A stretch of 64,000 nt of DNA from Phytopythium helicoides (Eukaryota > Oomycota > Peronosporomycetes > Pythiales > Pythiaceae), in assembly GCA_024867545.1 (NCBI GenBank), contig JANFNE010000034.1, positions 496,001 through 560,000 of the forward strand, read 5' to 3'. The position numbers and the translations under genes were made by a program. Under the pieces are notes generated by a model. The model was given only the letters and a program-made list of their open reading frames with translations. It was not told the origin of the DNA and made no database searches. Shown here in pieces: positions 52,710 through 62,599 of the stretch (its first letter is position 1; the number at the start of each line of letters is the position of its first letter).

Positions 52710-54818
52710 ATGAAGAACGAGCTCAACAGTGACGTCGCCAGGAGCTCCAGCCTCGCGGCAGCTGCGACTGTGCGAGACGCGCAGCAGTGGTCGAGCGTGG
52801 TGACCAAGCACACCCTGCGGCTCGAGCACGCAGCCGTCGACATTGGCACGGACCGAGTGCTCTACCACCTGGAGCTCGAGCTGTCCGAGCCGCTGCCGAG
52901 CGCGTTGCTGGCCCACGCCGAGTACCTTTGTCTCTCGTGGCACTTTGGCGGCATCTGGAAGATCCGCGGGCTGCAAAACAACAATTGCACCGTGCAATGC
53001 GAGTCGTGGCGAACGACCGACATGGACCACCACCAAGTCAACGAGATTGCCAAGAAGGTCGAGGAATCCCAGCAACCGGCGTCTATGGCGTCGGCACTGA
53101 CGTCCAAAATGTCATCGACTGACGACAAGGACGGCGAGGCGCTACCGCCGTGCTTGTTCGAGTGGAAGATGCAGCTTGGGTCATGGGGAGACAACACGAA
53201 CCACTGGTTCCTGCGCGATATTCGACCGCCTACGACGAGTGGACGCGTCAAACCGGGTGAACAACAGAACCTAATGAGCGATGAAGAGCTCGAAAACATG
53301 CCGATTGTGGTGCAGCTACTGGCAGGATTCGCACCCGTTGAGCTGCAGGTTGAGGTGAACACCATCATGGCGGTGGATACTGTTAGCCAGACATTCTCAG
53401 CAGACGTGACCTGGCAGGCGACCATGCCAGCTTTGTCTGCCATTCGTGAGGACTCGGTGATCAAAGAACTTCTTGACATTCTCGAGTTTGACGCTACCCA
53501 GTTCGAGTTCACCAACATTAACTCAACTCAGGAAGAGCGCGATCTCACAACTTCTCTCACCTTGGCGGGTGAAGTGGAGTTTGTTGACCCTACACTAGTG
53601 GTGAGTGGACAAAAGCTCCAATCTCCATCGCTCGAGCGCGTGAACCACCTCATCTTCAGCCGGCGCATCATCGCAGTTTTCAGCGAAGAAATGTCGTTGT
53701 ACACGTTTCCATTTGACCAGCAAAAACTCACCTTCGACTTCTCCACTGGCAATGGCGTGCGTGAATCGATGCGTATCACTCCGTGCTCGGTTGACGCGGG
53801 TAGTTTCGCCATCGATAACTATAAACTCAGCAACGTGTTTGACATCGTGTATCAAGACAAGGTGTTTGTCGGGCAAGTCGAGACCACGGGTCCAAAGAAG
53901 GCAATGACGTTCGAGATCATGCTCGAGCGTAAAAGCGGATACTACCTCACCAATGTTGCCATCCCGTCGGCGTGTATCACATATTTGTGCTTCATCTCGT
54001 ACGCGCCGTTGTCGGATGGTTCTCTCATGGATACCGATGCGCGCCTCCAGATCGTGCTTACATTGTTGCTGACGGCTGTGACGTTCAAGAACCAAGTGGC
54101 TTCGTTGATCCCTCAAGTGTCATACTTCACGTGGCTCGACAAGTACGTGTTTTTCTGCTTTGTTGTCACATGTGTGGTGACCATGGAGAATTCGCTCTTT
54201 CCGCTGATCGAGGACTGGCTGTCCAAGAATTGGTCTGAAGAGGGACTGCTTGGTTTTTCATTCGGAGCGTTTACGCTTGTAAACATTGCGTGGGCAGTGT
54301 ACACGATCTACATCGTCGCCCGCCGAACATACGCAAGCAAAGTGTTATTGCAAGTCCACGAGTTCTCTCGTGTTGTGTCAGCCGAGATCCCGAGTGGTCA
54401 CCGTGAGTCGGTGCTTCGAGAGTATCTCGATGAGGCAGGCTTCCCGAAGTGGTCTCTCCCTGTCATGCAAGTTTCTGAAATTGGCGATATCCTCGTGCAA
54501 CTTCCCGATGACTCGCCGTACGACACCGCACGAAAGGCGCAGCGTGCGCTCGAGCAAGTCGAGGGCCGCCAAGCTGCCGAAGAAAAGCGCGACAGCTTCA
54601 AGAGGATCTTCCAACGTCTCAACCCTGGGGCCACACTACCAACGCGGTCGGTGTCGAATCGTATCATCCCCGTGGCACGTCTGTATGCGCAGGACGCCAG
54701 CGAGGGACGTCACGCCCGCAGACGCGTCTCGGTTGCATCAGAGTTTGGTACCATCTCTGGTTTTGAGAACAGCACACCAGCTCCTCGTCGAGTGGGTGCG
54801 TACCGCCGCTTTGCTTAG
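52710..54818 (+). CDS. Pentameric ligand-gated ion channel-like protein, array member 3
   Basis: Single exon, 702 aa from ATG 52710, aligned with the start of member 4. N-terminal module: LSEPLPSALLAHAEYLCLSW, GGIWKIRGL. Binding domain: NTIMAVDTVSQTFSADVTW. The Cys-less loop YTFPFDQQKLTF lies near residues 332-342. M1 begins at Arg407 (RKSGYYLTNVAIPSACITYL). M2 has Ala-Arg445 at positions -1'/0', then LQIVLTLLLTAVTF with Thr6' and Leu9', and SLIPQVSY. M3 is KYVFFCFVVTCVVTMENSLF and M4 LLGFSFGAFTLVNIAWAVY. The tail (VHEFSRVVSAEIPSGHRESV, GDILVQLPDDSPYD, ALEQVEGRQAAEEKRD) is shared with member 4. A 216-bp segment, 53915-54130, is identical to 56378-56593 in member 4. Confidence 0.85.
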   Translation: MKNELNSDVARSSSLAAAATVRDAQQWSSVVTKHTLRLEHAAVDIGTDRVLYHLELELSEPLPSALLAHAEYLCLSWHFGGIWKIRGLQNNNCTVQCESWRTTDMDHHQVNEIAKKVEESQQPASMASALTSKMSSTDDKDGEALPPCLFEWKMQLGSWGDNTNHWFLRDIRPPTTSGRVKPGEQQNLMSDEELENMPIVVQLLAGFAPVELQVEVNTIMAVDTVSQTFSADVTWQATMPALSAIREDSVIKELLDILEFDATQFEFTNINSTQEERDLTTSLTLAGEVEFVDPTLVVSGQKLQSPSLERVNHLIFSRRIIAVFSEEMSLYTFPFDQQKLTFDFSTGNGVRESMRITPCSVDAGSFAIDNYKLSNVFDIVYQDKVFVGQVETTGPKKAMTFEIMLERKSGYYLTNVAIPSACITYLCFISYAPLSDGSLMDTDARLQIVLTLLLTAVTFKNQVASLIPQVSYFTWLDKYVFFCFVVTCVVTMENSLFPLIEDWLSKNWSEEGLLGFSFGAFTLVNIAWAVYTIYIVARRTYASKVLLQVHEFSRVVSAEIPSGHRESVLREYLDEAGFPKWSLPVMQVSEIGDILVQLPDDSPYDTARKAQRALEQVEGRQAAEEKRDSFKRIFQRLNPGATLPTRSVSNRIIPVARLYAQDASEGRHARRRVSVASEFGTISGFENSTPAPRRVGAYRRFA

Positions 54819-55196
54819 GGCGTTGTTCATCAATAGTAAAGTCTATGAGTTCAATACCACGGTGTTTTCATTTCGCCACAGCAACCTCAATCCGGTTTTC
54901 GCCGTGCACGGCAATGGACATCTTCGGCTTACCAAACATATCATTTTGCCACAGAGTTGCGGGTCTTGCTGCGACAGGTTTGCCTCCGCGATCTCTCAGC
55001 AAAAACAGGACACGCGCACACGTCAATCCTCCGTGAGGAGTTGCCAACCTCTTTGACACTGAAAACCCATGTCACACCATGTACAATAATCGCCGCTGAT
55101 GGTACACCTTTCAAGCGTGTCTTCGGGGCCGACCCCACGTTCGTGGCTGTGAAGGCGATTCCCACTTCGCGAGTGGCTGCTTGAAACACAGGCGCC
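54819..55196. other. Spacer between array members 3 and 4
   Basis: About 380 bp; promoter of member 4 and 3' region of member 3. No other feature. Confidence 0.4.
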
Positions 55197-57308
55197 ATGA
55201 AAAGTGACGGAACCAAGGATACAAGTGCAAGTCTTCTCGATGCACAGCAATGGTCTAGTGTTGTGGTCAAGTACTCGATGCGGCTCGAGCACGCGGCTGT
55301 AGACATCGGAACGGATCGCATCAACTACCACCTTGATGTGGACCTGGCCGATCCGCTCCCGAACGCTCTACTCGCACATGCAGAGTTCCTGTGTCTCTCG
55401 TGGCCATTTGGAGGCATCTGGAAGATTCGCTTGCTGAGCAACAACAACCGCACAGTGCATTGCCAGTCGTGGCGCACAACTGAGATGGACCACAACCAAG
55501 TGAACGATCTCGCTAAGAAGTACGAAGAGCAAGTGGCCTCGCAGCAACTCGGAGTGGTCGAACCAAGCGCTTCAACTGACGCCAACGAAACAGACAGCGA
55601 TCCTCTGCCGCCATGCTTGTTTGAGTGGAAAATGCTGCTCGGGAAGTGGGGAGATAACACCGCGCATTGGTTTTTGCACGACATTCGTCCACCTGCGTCG
55701 ACTGCACAAGTCAAACCTGGAGAGCAGCAGATCATGATGAGCGATGAAGAGCTCAAGGGTATGCCAATCGTGGCACAGCTGCTGGCAGGCTTTACGCCCC
55801 TCGAGGTTCAAGTTGAGGTGAACGCCATCACTGCTGTGGAGACTGTCGAACAAACGATCGCAGCCGACATCACTTGGCAAGTGACACTACCAGCGCTTTC
55901 TACAATCTGCGAAGATTCGGTGATTACAGAGCTCCTCGACATCTTCGACTTTGATGCGGAGGAATTCGAGCTCACAAATCTCAACTCGGCTGAGGATGAT
56001 CGAGAGCTCGAAACGGCATTAACTCTGGCCGGGCGAGTAGAGTTTTTGGATCCAACACTGACTCTGAGGAGCGGGACATCGCAGCAAAAATTTGTCGACT
56101 GGGCTCATCACTTGCAGTTTAGCCGCCGTATTATCGGAGATTTCGGGCAAGAAATGTCGCTGTACAATTTCCCCTTTGACCAGCAAAAACTCACCTTCGA
56201 CTTCTCCACGGGTTCTGGGATGTCTCCGTCCATGCGAATCACTCCATCTTCCGTTGACGCGGGTAGTTTCGCGATCGAGAACTACAAACTCGGCAACGTG
56301 TTTGAAGCCGTGTATCATGACATGGTTTTCGTTGGTCCAGTCGACGACTCTGGCCCCAAAAAAACCATGTCGTTTGGGATCATGCTCGAGCGTAAAAGCG
56401 GATACTACCTCACCAATGTTGCCATCCCGTCGGCGTGTATCACATATTTGTGCTTCATCTCGTACGCGCCGTTGTCGGATGGTTCTCTCATGGATACCGA
56501 TGCGCGCCTCCAGATCGTGCTTACATTGTTGCTGACGGCTGTGACGTTCAAGAACCAAGTGGCTTCGTTGATCCCTCAAGTGTCATACTTCACACTGTTG
56601 GATAAGTATGTGTTCTTTTGTTTCGTGGTAGCCTGCCTCGTTGCTCTCGAAAATTCGCTCTTCCCACTCTTCCAAGATTGGTTTTACGAGCGGTGGACTG
56701 AGAAAGGTCTTCTGGGTTTCGCATTCGGAGTCTTCACTATTATCAACCTAGCTTGGACACTCCACACGTTGATTTTTGTCACAAAAAGAAAGATATCGGA
56801 GAGGATATTTCGCAGAGTTCATGAGCTTTCGCGAGTTGTATCTGCAGAGTTTCCAAGCAGCCATTGCGAGGCAGTGCTGCGCAAGTATATTGCTGGGTCG
56901 CAAACACCAAACTGGGCACTACCCGCACTCGCGGTTTCCCACAAAGGTGACGTGTTTGTACAGCTTCCTGATGGCTCACCACTTGACACGAAAGAAAAGG
57001 CAAAGCGCGCGCTCGAGCAAACAGAAGGACGACATGCTGCTGAGGAAAAACGTGATGCATTGAGAGAGATCTATGAGAAACTCGAGCCTTCTGCAACGTT
57101 ACCGAAACAGACATGGTCTGTTCGTGCTATTCCGGTGTTGCGGCCTCCAGCAATGAGTACTGGCGAAGGGCGTCGCGGTCATCGGCGCCATTCGGTTGCC
57201 TATGATGGAACCACTTCTCCAGTGCATATCATGTCTCCAGCTCAGCGCCGCTTTGAAGCTGTTTCCCCCGCGGGACGCCGAAAACACAAACGTCACCCAT
57301 TCATGTAG
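55197..57308 (+). CDS. Pentameric ligand-gated ion channel-like protein, array member 4
   Basis: Single exon, 703 aa from ATG 55197 (MKSDGTKDTSASLLDAQQW). It is the closest relative of member 3 throughout: LADPLPNALLAHAEFLCLSW, GGIWKIRLL, NAITAVETVEQTIAADITW, YNFPFDQQKLTF without Cys, RKSGYYLTNVAIPSACITYL, LQIVLTLLLTAVTF, SLIPQVSYFTLLDKYVFFC, and M4 GLLGFAFGVFTIINLAWTLH. The tail repeats the family pattern (VHELSRVVSAEFPSSHCEAV, GDVFVQLPDGSPLD). The M1-M2 segment is identical to member 3 at nucleotide level while flanking exonic sequence differs at many codons, which points to gene conversion. The array ends here. Confidence 0.85.
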   Translation: MKSDGTKDTSASLLDAQQWSSVVVKYSMRLEHAAVDIGTDRINYHLDVDLADPLPNALLAHAEFLCLSWPFGGIWKIRLLSNNNRTVHCQSWRTTEMDHNQVNDLAKKYEEQVASQQLGVVEPSASTDANETDSDPLPPCLFEWKMLLGKWGDNTAHWFLHDIRPPASTAQVKPGEQQIMMSDEELKGMPIVAQLLAGFTPLEVQVEVNAITAVETVEQTIAADITWQVTLPALSTICEDSVITELLDIFDFDAEEFELTNLNSAEDDRELETALTLAGRVEFLDPTLTLRSGTSQQKFVDWAHHLQFSRRIIGDFGQEMSLYNFPFDQQKLTFDFSTGSGMSPSMRITPSSVDAGSFAIENYKLGNVFEAVYHDMVFVGPVDDSGPKKTMSFGIMLERKSGYYLTNVAIPSACITYLCFISYAPLSDGSLMDTDARLQIVLTLLLTAVTFKNQVASLIPQVSYFTLLDKYVFFCFVVACLVALENSLFPLFQDWFYERWTEKGLLGFAFGVFTIINLAWTLHTLIFVTKRKISERIFRRVHELSRVVSAEFPSSHCEAVLRKYIAGSQTPNWALPALAVSHKGDVFVQLPDGSPLDTKEKAKRALEQTEGRHAAEEKRDALREIYEKLEPSATLPKQTWSVRAIPVLRPPAMSTGEGRRGHRRHSVAYDGTTSPVHIMSPAQRRFEAVSPAGRRKHKRHPFM

Positions 57309-57934
57309 AAATGCGCCTATTGTTTTGCTGCCGCGAGACCATTTACGCTGTTGTTGCGCTCGTGGCACACGAAGAAACACCTGTGCAGTAGTTGCAGCTT
57401 CTGAATGGAATCAGCCACGCGTCTGTTGAATACAATTCACACTCCGAAGCAAATAGGCATAACAGAGATAATTCCCGTGCCCTCGCTGCTGCTCGATTGT
57501 GATGTCGTAGCCAATGGCATTCACACTAAAACGCCTGCTCGATTCAGTCAAGGCTAGGCAAACAAGCCGCTTCACGACGCTCTTTATCACTGCAAAACTA
57601 ACTGCGGCTGGAATGTCTGTCCGTCAACGAGAGTCGACTTCAACATGAGTTTGCCTTCCCTTGGCCTCCACTCTGAATGGTAATGCCAATCCTTCTGTCC
57701 TGGTCACCCACACGTCCTGCACCATTTCACAAGCTCTGCAGCCCCCTTCACCTCGTCTGACTTCAACCACCTGGACGACAACCTCCAAGCCCGCAGCCGT
57801 CTCAACCCATGTCACCGGATCAGGTTGTGTGCGCCACACCACCAGCGTAGAAAATTCTCCGCGATGGCCCGAGCGCCCAACCCAGAGTTCAATTCGCGAC
57901 GACGCCGCGAGGAGCTACAGCGGAGCTGCGCTGC
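57309..57934. other. Intergenic region
   Basis: About 625 bp after the channel array. Short frames on both strands overlap (57624-57842 and others) and none is convincing. It holds the promoter of the next gene. Confidence 0.4.
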
Positions 57935-59269
57935 ATGGGGAAGCGGCGGCTCGTGGCGCTGCTGGCGGCCGCGCAGCGCGTGGCGGCGGGCGCGTCGAGC
58001 TTGGGCGGAGGTAATTGGCGCAGTCGGCGCCGTTTCGCGGTCGTTTGGGCGGTTTTTGGCGCTGGCGTTGGGCTCTGAACGCTCGTCGTGGCTGGCGCGC
58101 AGGCAAGCAGCAGCGCATGGAGATCCGCGTGCAGGACTACTCGTACAGCAGTAAGCGCGGCGGCCGGGCGGAGCACGCGCGAGAGCTGACGACCGGTGTG
58201 GAGTAGATGGCGCGCGGGAGCGACCGGTCGTGGAGATCGTCACTCACGACATCCGCACGGCGGACCTGCTGACGCTCGCGCAGCGTACGTGGGATGCGTG
58301 TACCCATCGCTGTGGCTTTCGTGCGGGCGTTGGGGGTTGACAGGAGGCATCATTTGGGCTTTGGCAGGACTCAGCAGGAGCAACCAGCTGTTCGACATGG
58401 ACGACGCCGCGTGGTGGAGCGAGCCCGTGATCGAGGACCTCACGGTCGGAGACGTCGTGCTGCTGCTGTCCTTCACGCTGATCTCGCTGCTGGTGCTGCG
58501 GCTCGCGCTGCTGGTCGCTCAGCTCGTCTGTCGAGCCTTCGTGTACCCGTTCCGGAGCTGCGCGCGCTCTTCTCGGCGCCTGAAGACAGCAGCGAAGCGA
58601 AAGACAGCAGCGAAATCGACAACCACAACTACAGCTTCGCTCGTGAAGCGGAAAGCCAACGAGGGCGCAGCAACGGACCCAGAACAAATCATCCACTCGT
58701 GCCACGGAGAGCTTCTACGAGTCGTGCACAAACTCAACCGTGAGTACAAGAGCGCAGGAGCAGATGACACGCAGGATCTCGTGGCGTCGCTGACGCTCTC
58801 GCAGTACCATGATGGCGTTGAGCACGTGACGCTCGACGAAGTTGTGAGCACGCTGCGAGAGATCCAGTCCAAGGACCCAAGTTTGCTGTCGGTTAGCTTA
58901 CCCGACACTCTCGATCCAGCGGCGATAGAGACGGCTTTGGCTCGGCGAAAGAGCCTTCGGCACGACTGGATGCGTCTTCAGCGGCTGTATAGCTCCTTCA
59001 AGTCTCTACAATCATCAATCAGCCGCCAGCACATGTACAGAAAGAACTCTGTGCTCCGACGGCGACACCAGGGCAGTTTTGACGACCGCAACGAAGACGT
59101 GCTGCGTGCGCTAAGCGAGCTGGCCAAGGAGCTTCCTCTTGGCTTCACGGCCGAGATGTTCACATCGCTCGGCAGCGCCATGAAGCGTTCGCTGGATGAC
59201 CCCCAGAACGACGTCGACGCCGCCAAGCCCAGTCGCCCATACGCGCCGCTGGCCGCCGTCGCCGTCTGA
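57935..59269 (+). CDS. Signal-peptide, single-TM protein of unknown family, tandem paralogue 1
   Basis: Four exons: 57935-58010, 58103-58150, 58207-58284 and 58368-59269; 367 aa. All introns are GT-AG and in phase 1. Exon 1 is a signal peptide (MGKRRLVALLAAAQRVAAG). Exon 2 encodes RMEIRVQDYSYS, nearly the same as exon 2 of the next gene. Exon 3 gives VVEIVTHDIRTADLLTLAQ. Exon 4 has an acidic/aromatic stretch (DMDDAAWWSEPVIEDL), a TM segment (VVLLLSFTLISLLVLRLALL, about residues 97-125), a Lys-rich linker, and a helical soluble domain to the end (ELLRVVHKLNREYKS, VTLDEVVSTLREIQSKD, MRLQRLYSSFKSLQSSI). No known family. The start is the only ATG that links to the rest with a signal peptide. The third-exon acceptor (GAGTAG) has an alternative three bases upstream. 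Confidence 0.62.
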
Positions 59270-59559
59270 CCGCCGCAAGTCGGCGGACCGCGCACCTCTC
59301 GTACATATTTAAGCAACGAAATAACCATTTTGATCCTGTGTCGCGCAGCCCGGATCCTTCCTTTCGCTAGTGTCGTCCTCGCATGATGCGCATTTCGTCG
59401 GATGGCTACAGTTCCCCCCGTCACTCGCTTGGGGGAGGATCCCGCAAATCAGCAAAATTCTGGCCGAGAATGCCGCGGCCCAGTCACCTTCTCGCCAGCG
59501 CTGGGGCCGGAGCGCGGCCCTGCATGCCCCGCGCGCTGCCGCTGCTTCCCCCCGCCGCC
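59270..59559. other. Intergenic region between the tandem paralogues
   Basis: About 290 bp; in-frame ATGs at 59383 and later lie in it but give an unlikely long leader before the signal peptide. No other feature. Confidence 0.4.
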
Positions 59560-62319
59560 ATGGAGCGCGCGCCTCGCCGCGCTCGCCCGTGGCTGCCGCG
59601 GCGCCTGCTGCTGGCCTCGCTGCTGCTCGCAGGAGCGGCCGAGGCGCGCCGCGCGCTCGCGCACCCGTCCAAGCGTGAGTTTTTTTTTTCTCGGCCTTTC
59701 TGCGGTTTCTGCTGCTTGGGGACGTGCTGACGGAGTGCTGGGCAGCGCGCGACGTGGAGATCCGCGTGCAGGACTTCAGCTTCTCGCGTGCGTGGGCTTG
59801 AGCGCGTTCAGGAGGCTGCGGGAGCGCTGACGGGGCGTGTTTCGATGGCTGCAGACGGACCTGCGAGCAGCAAGCACATCGCGATCGACAAGAGGGACAT
59901 CAAGGGATCGGAGCTGGACCCGTTTGAGATCCCAGGTGAGCCGAGAAGTGGCTTCGTTTTTGCCGCGCTGTGCCGAGGAGCTGATTGGTTACCTTGAATG
60001 CGGACAGGGATGGAAGACAATGCTGTTGACAAGTTGGCGCAGAAGCGGTGGGAGGCCGCGCTGGCAGCGCACCAGAAGGCGCATGAAGAGCCCAAGGCAA
60101 AAGAGGAGGCGCGCCAAAAGGTTGAGCAAGTGCCGCGGGCCGAGGTGCAGGAGCGTCCGCCGAAGCGGAGTCGACAGCCAGAGGTGGAGCTACTGCAGCA
60201 GGAAGAGGAGGAGTGGCTGCAGCACGAGATGGCGTATACGAGCGAGGACTGGTGGTGGACGCCGCAGGCGACGGAAAAGTCGGAGCTGACGGTGCAGGAG
60301 CAGGCGGCAGTGTTGACTGTCGTGGTCTCAGGTCTCGCGGTGCTTGCGCTCGTTGTGGCGGCAGTGTACCACCTGCTTTCATTTTCATGGCGCGCTATCC
60401 GCGAACACCGCCTGATGAGTCGGCTCTTCTCGGAAAAAGACCCAGACAAGCTGGACGAGAGCATCAAAAACTTCCCGATCCGCTCGTCGCTGCTCATTAA
60501 GCATGTTGCGTCTGTTCGATTGCGCCATATTCGCGTGGTCACGAATGCCCAAAACCTTCGCGAGCAACTCGAACTCATTACGTTCGACGAGGAAACACTG
60601 GAGTTGTCGCCACTCCCAGCGCATCCGTCTACGTCAAAGACCATGACATTTGCGGACATCCTGAGCAAGGTGGAGGAAATCAGCTGCACAGGAGACCAAG
60701 TCGCCACAGAGCTGATGAAGTTGGTTGTCCCTCCTCAATGCTCTGGATATGTGGACCTCAAGATCTGGCAGCAAGCGAACGACGACGCTATTCAATCGTT
60801 ACAGAAGCAGGCAGCACGAGTGCACGAGATATCTTCGCGTCTTGGCGACGTCCTCATGGCAAAGTTGGACGCTGGGGAAGTGATCGAGAAGACCAAGTTC
60901 ATGTCCTTGATTGCATCTTTGCGTCAGAACACGGCAAAGCAGAACGACAACGAGCCTTCGTACCGCCAGTGGAGCACAAGCAGTATGTCAAGCAATAGCG
61001 ATAAAGACGAGCTTGGCTTCTTCCTCAAGGCGTTTGAAAAAGTGAACAAGCAGCAACAAATCAAGGCTGAATTGCAGACCGCTATGGAATCGTTTAGCAA
61101 GAGTGCAGCCGACAACCACCAGGGCGAGCTGATTCGGGTCGATGATAATGGAGGGCGTCCACAAATGTTCGGGAACACTGTCAGCGCGCTGGTTACTCGC
61201 CGTCTTGAGCAAACTGTGGATAACGCTGAGGTGTTGGGCATTACTCACATCCCAGAGGTCGAGCACGCTCAATGTATGCTCGAAGATGTGCGCCGTGACG
61301 CCTTCTGCGCATCGATTGTGAACCGCGACTCAAAAGACTTCGATAACGTGCAGGCGCTCGCTCGCAACTTTGTTGATATGGGTGCAGAGCGCAAGGACGC
61401 GATCCTCAAGGCTGGTGAGATTGTAGCGAACCGCTCGAACACGCTGATTCTCGTCAACAGTTTGCGTGGCATGTTCGACGAGCTACGCAAGCGCGACATT
61501 ATAAAGATGAACGAACGGCGCCAGCGGGACCGTATCAAGGCGGAAGAGAAACGCAATCGCATGCAGCAAAAATTCCAGTACAAACAGCAGCTAATCGCCG
61601 AAAAGATTGAGCAGGCACGGCTGGCTCAAAAGCAGAAAGAAGAGGAGGAGCGACAGCGCCGACTGGAGGTAGAGCGTCAGGAATGGCTTCTCCAGCGACG
61701 AGAAGAACGTTCGGAGTTTGTCTGGCGTATCACCAAGATCGACGTGCTCATTGTTCTTGTCGTGATGGCGATTGTGTTTTTCGAGAATTTGCGCCAGCTC
61801 GCGTTTGTCAAGCCTCTGTGTAGCCCTGATGACGAGAAGAAGTGGTGGATGATTTCATGGTGGACACCGGACTCGCTATCTGTTTTCAGCTGCGAGCTCG
61901 CATACGGGTTCAAGATCGTTGGCATCTTGCTCGTTCTTGGGCTCGTATTCTTCGTGTTCGCGCAGCTCAATATCGTGGTCGCGGTGCTGCCAATTGTCGG
62001 CGCCGTGGTTCTCTACTACCTCCGTGCCGAGTGGATGAATATGCTATTGCGACTGCCGCTGCTGCTAGTCATATATGCCTTCAACTCGGCAGTGCTGTAC
62101 GGGGCGAATAAGGGGGAAGACCATCCTCACTTTCACGCTCACAAGAGGCGCGCATTGTTGTATCTACTGTTCCCCGTGGCGTCTCTCGCACTAACGCTCG
62201 TCACGAGCGTCGCCATCGCGTGCGACGACCCGGAGCAATGTGTCGAAGATGCTTATGATACGGCTGTACCGGTGCTCGAGGGTCTATGGACCATGATTCG
62301 CGGTGCGTATCGGTTATGA
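59560..62319 (+). CDS. Signal-peptide, multi-TM, coiled-coil protein of unknown family, tandem paralogue 2
   Basis: Four exons: 59560-59674, 59746-59787, 59855-59935 and 60008-62319; 849 aa. Introns are 67-72 nt, GT-AG, all phase 1 as in paralogue 1. Exon 1 is a signal peptide (RRLLLASLLLAGAAEA). Exon 2 is RDVEIRVQDFSFS, and exon 3 HIAIDKRDIKGSELDPFEI. Exon 4 starts with a charged helix (EEPKAKEEARQKVEQV) and the aromatic DWWWTP. A TM follows near residue 180 (VLTVVVSGLAVLALVVAAVY), then a long helical cytosolic domain and a strong coiled coil around 570-655 (ERRQRDRIKAEEKRNRMQQK, QARLAQKQKEEEERQRR). Four or five closely spaced TMs end the protein (VLIVLVVMAIVFFENL, ILLVLGLVFFVFAQL, LLRLPLLLVIYAFNSAVLY, LFPVASLALTLVTSVAI). 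It resembles no family I can name. Confidence 0.68.
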
Positions 62320-62599
62320 TTCCGTGGCGGCATGTACAGTACCCTAGTTAGCTGTCAGCTTGTGCCTGCTGGCAGATTTTTGTTATTTGGGCTTCTGGTG
62401 GGGTGCTATCGACGCTGCCAACTTTCCGCGATCAGTCAATCAATCAATCATCAGTCCAATCAAAGTGTTCCCTGCCCAACACGTGCTGCACGGCTTTCAT
62501 TTTTATAGTTTAGATTTTACACGATCGTGATTTGTTCATGGTCATGACAGACCATCCGAAGCTGGGTTGCCAGTGCAGTTTGCGCGGGGAGAGAACGTC
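62320..62599. other. Short region between convergent genes
   Basis: About 280 bp, with a CAATCAATCAATCA tract near 62437. It is the 3' region of two convergent genes; nothing else seen. Confidence 0.4.
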
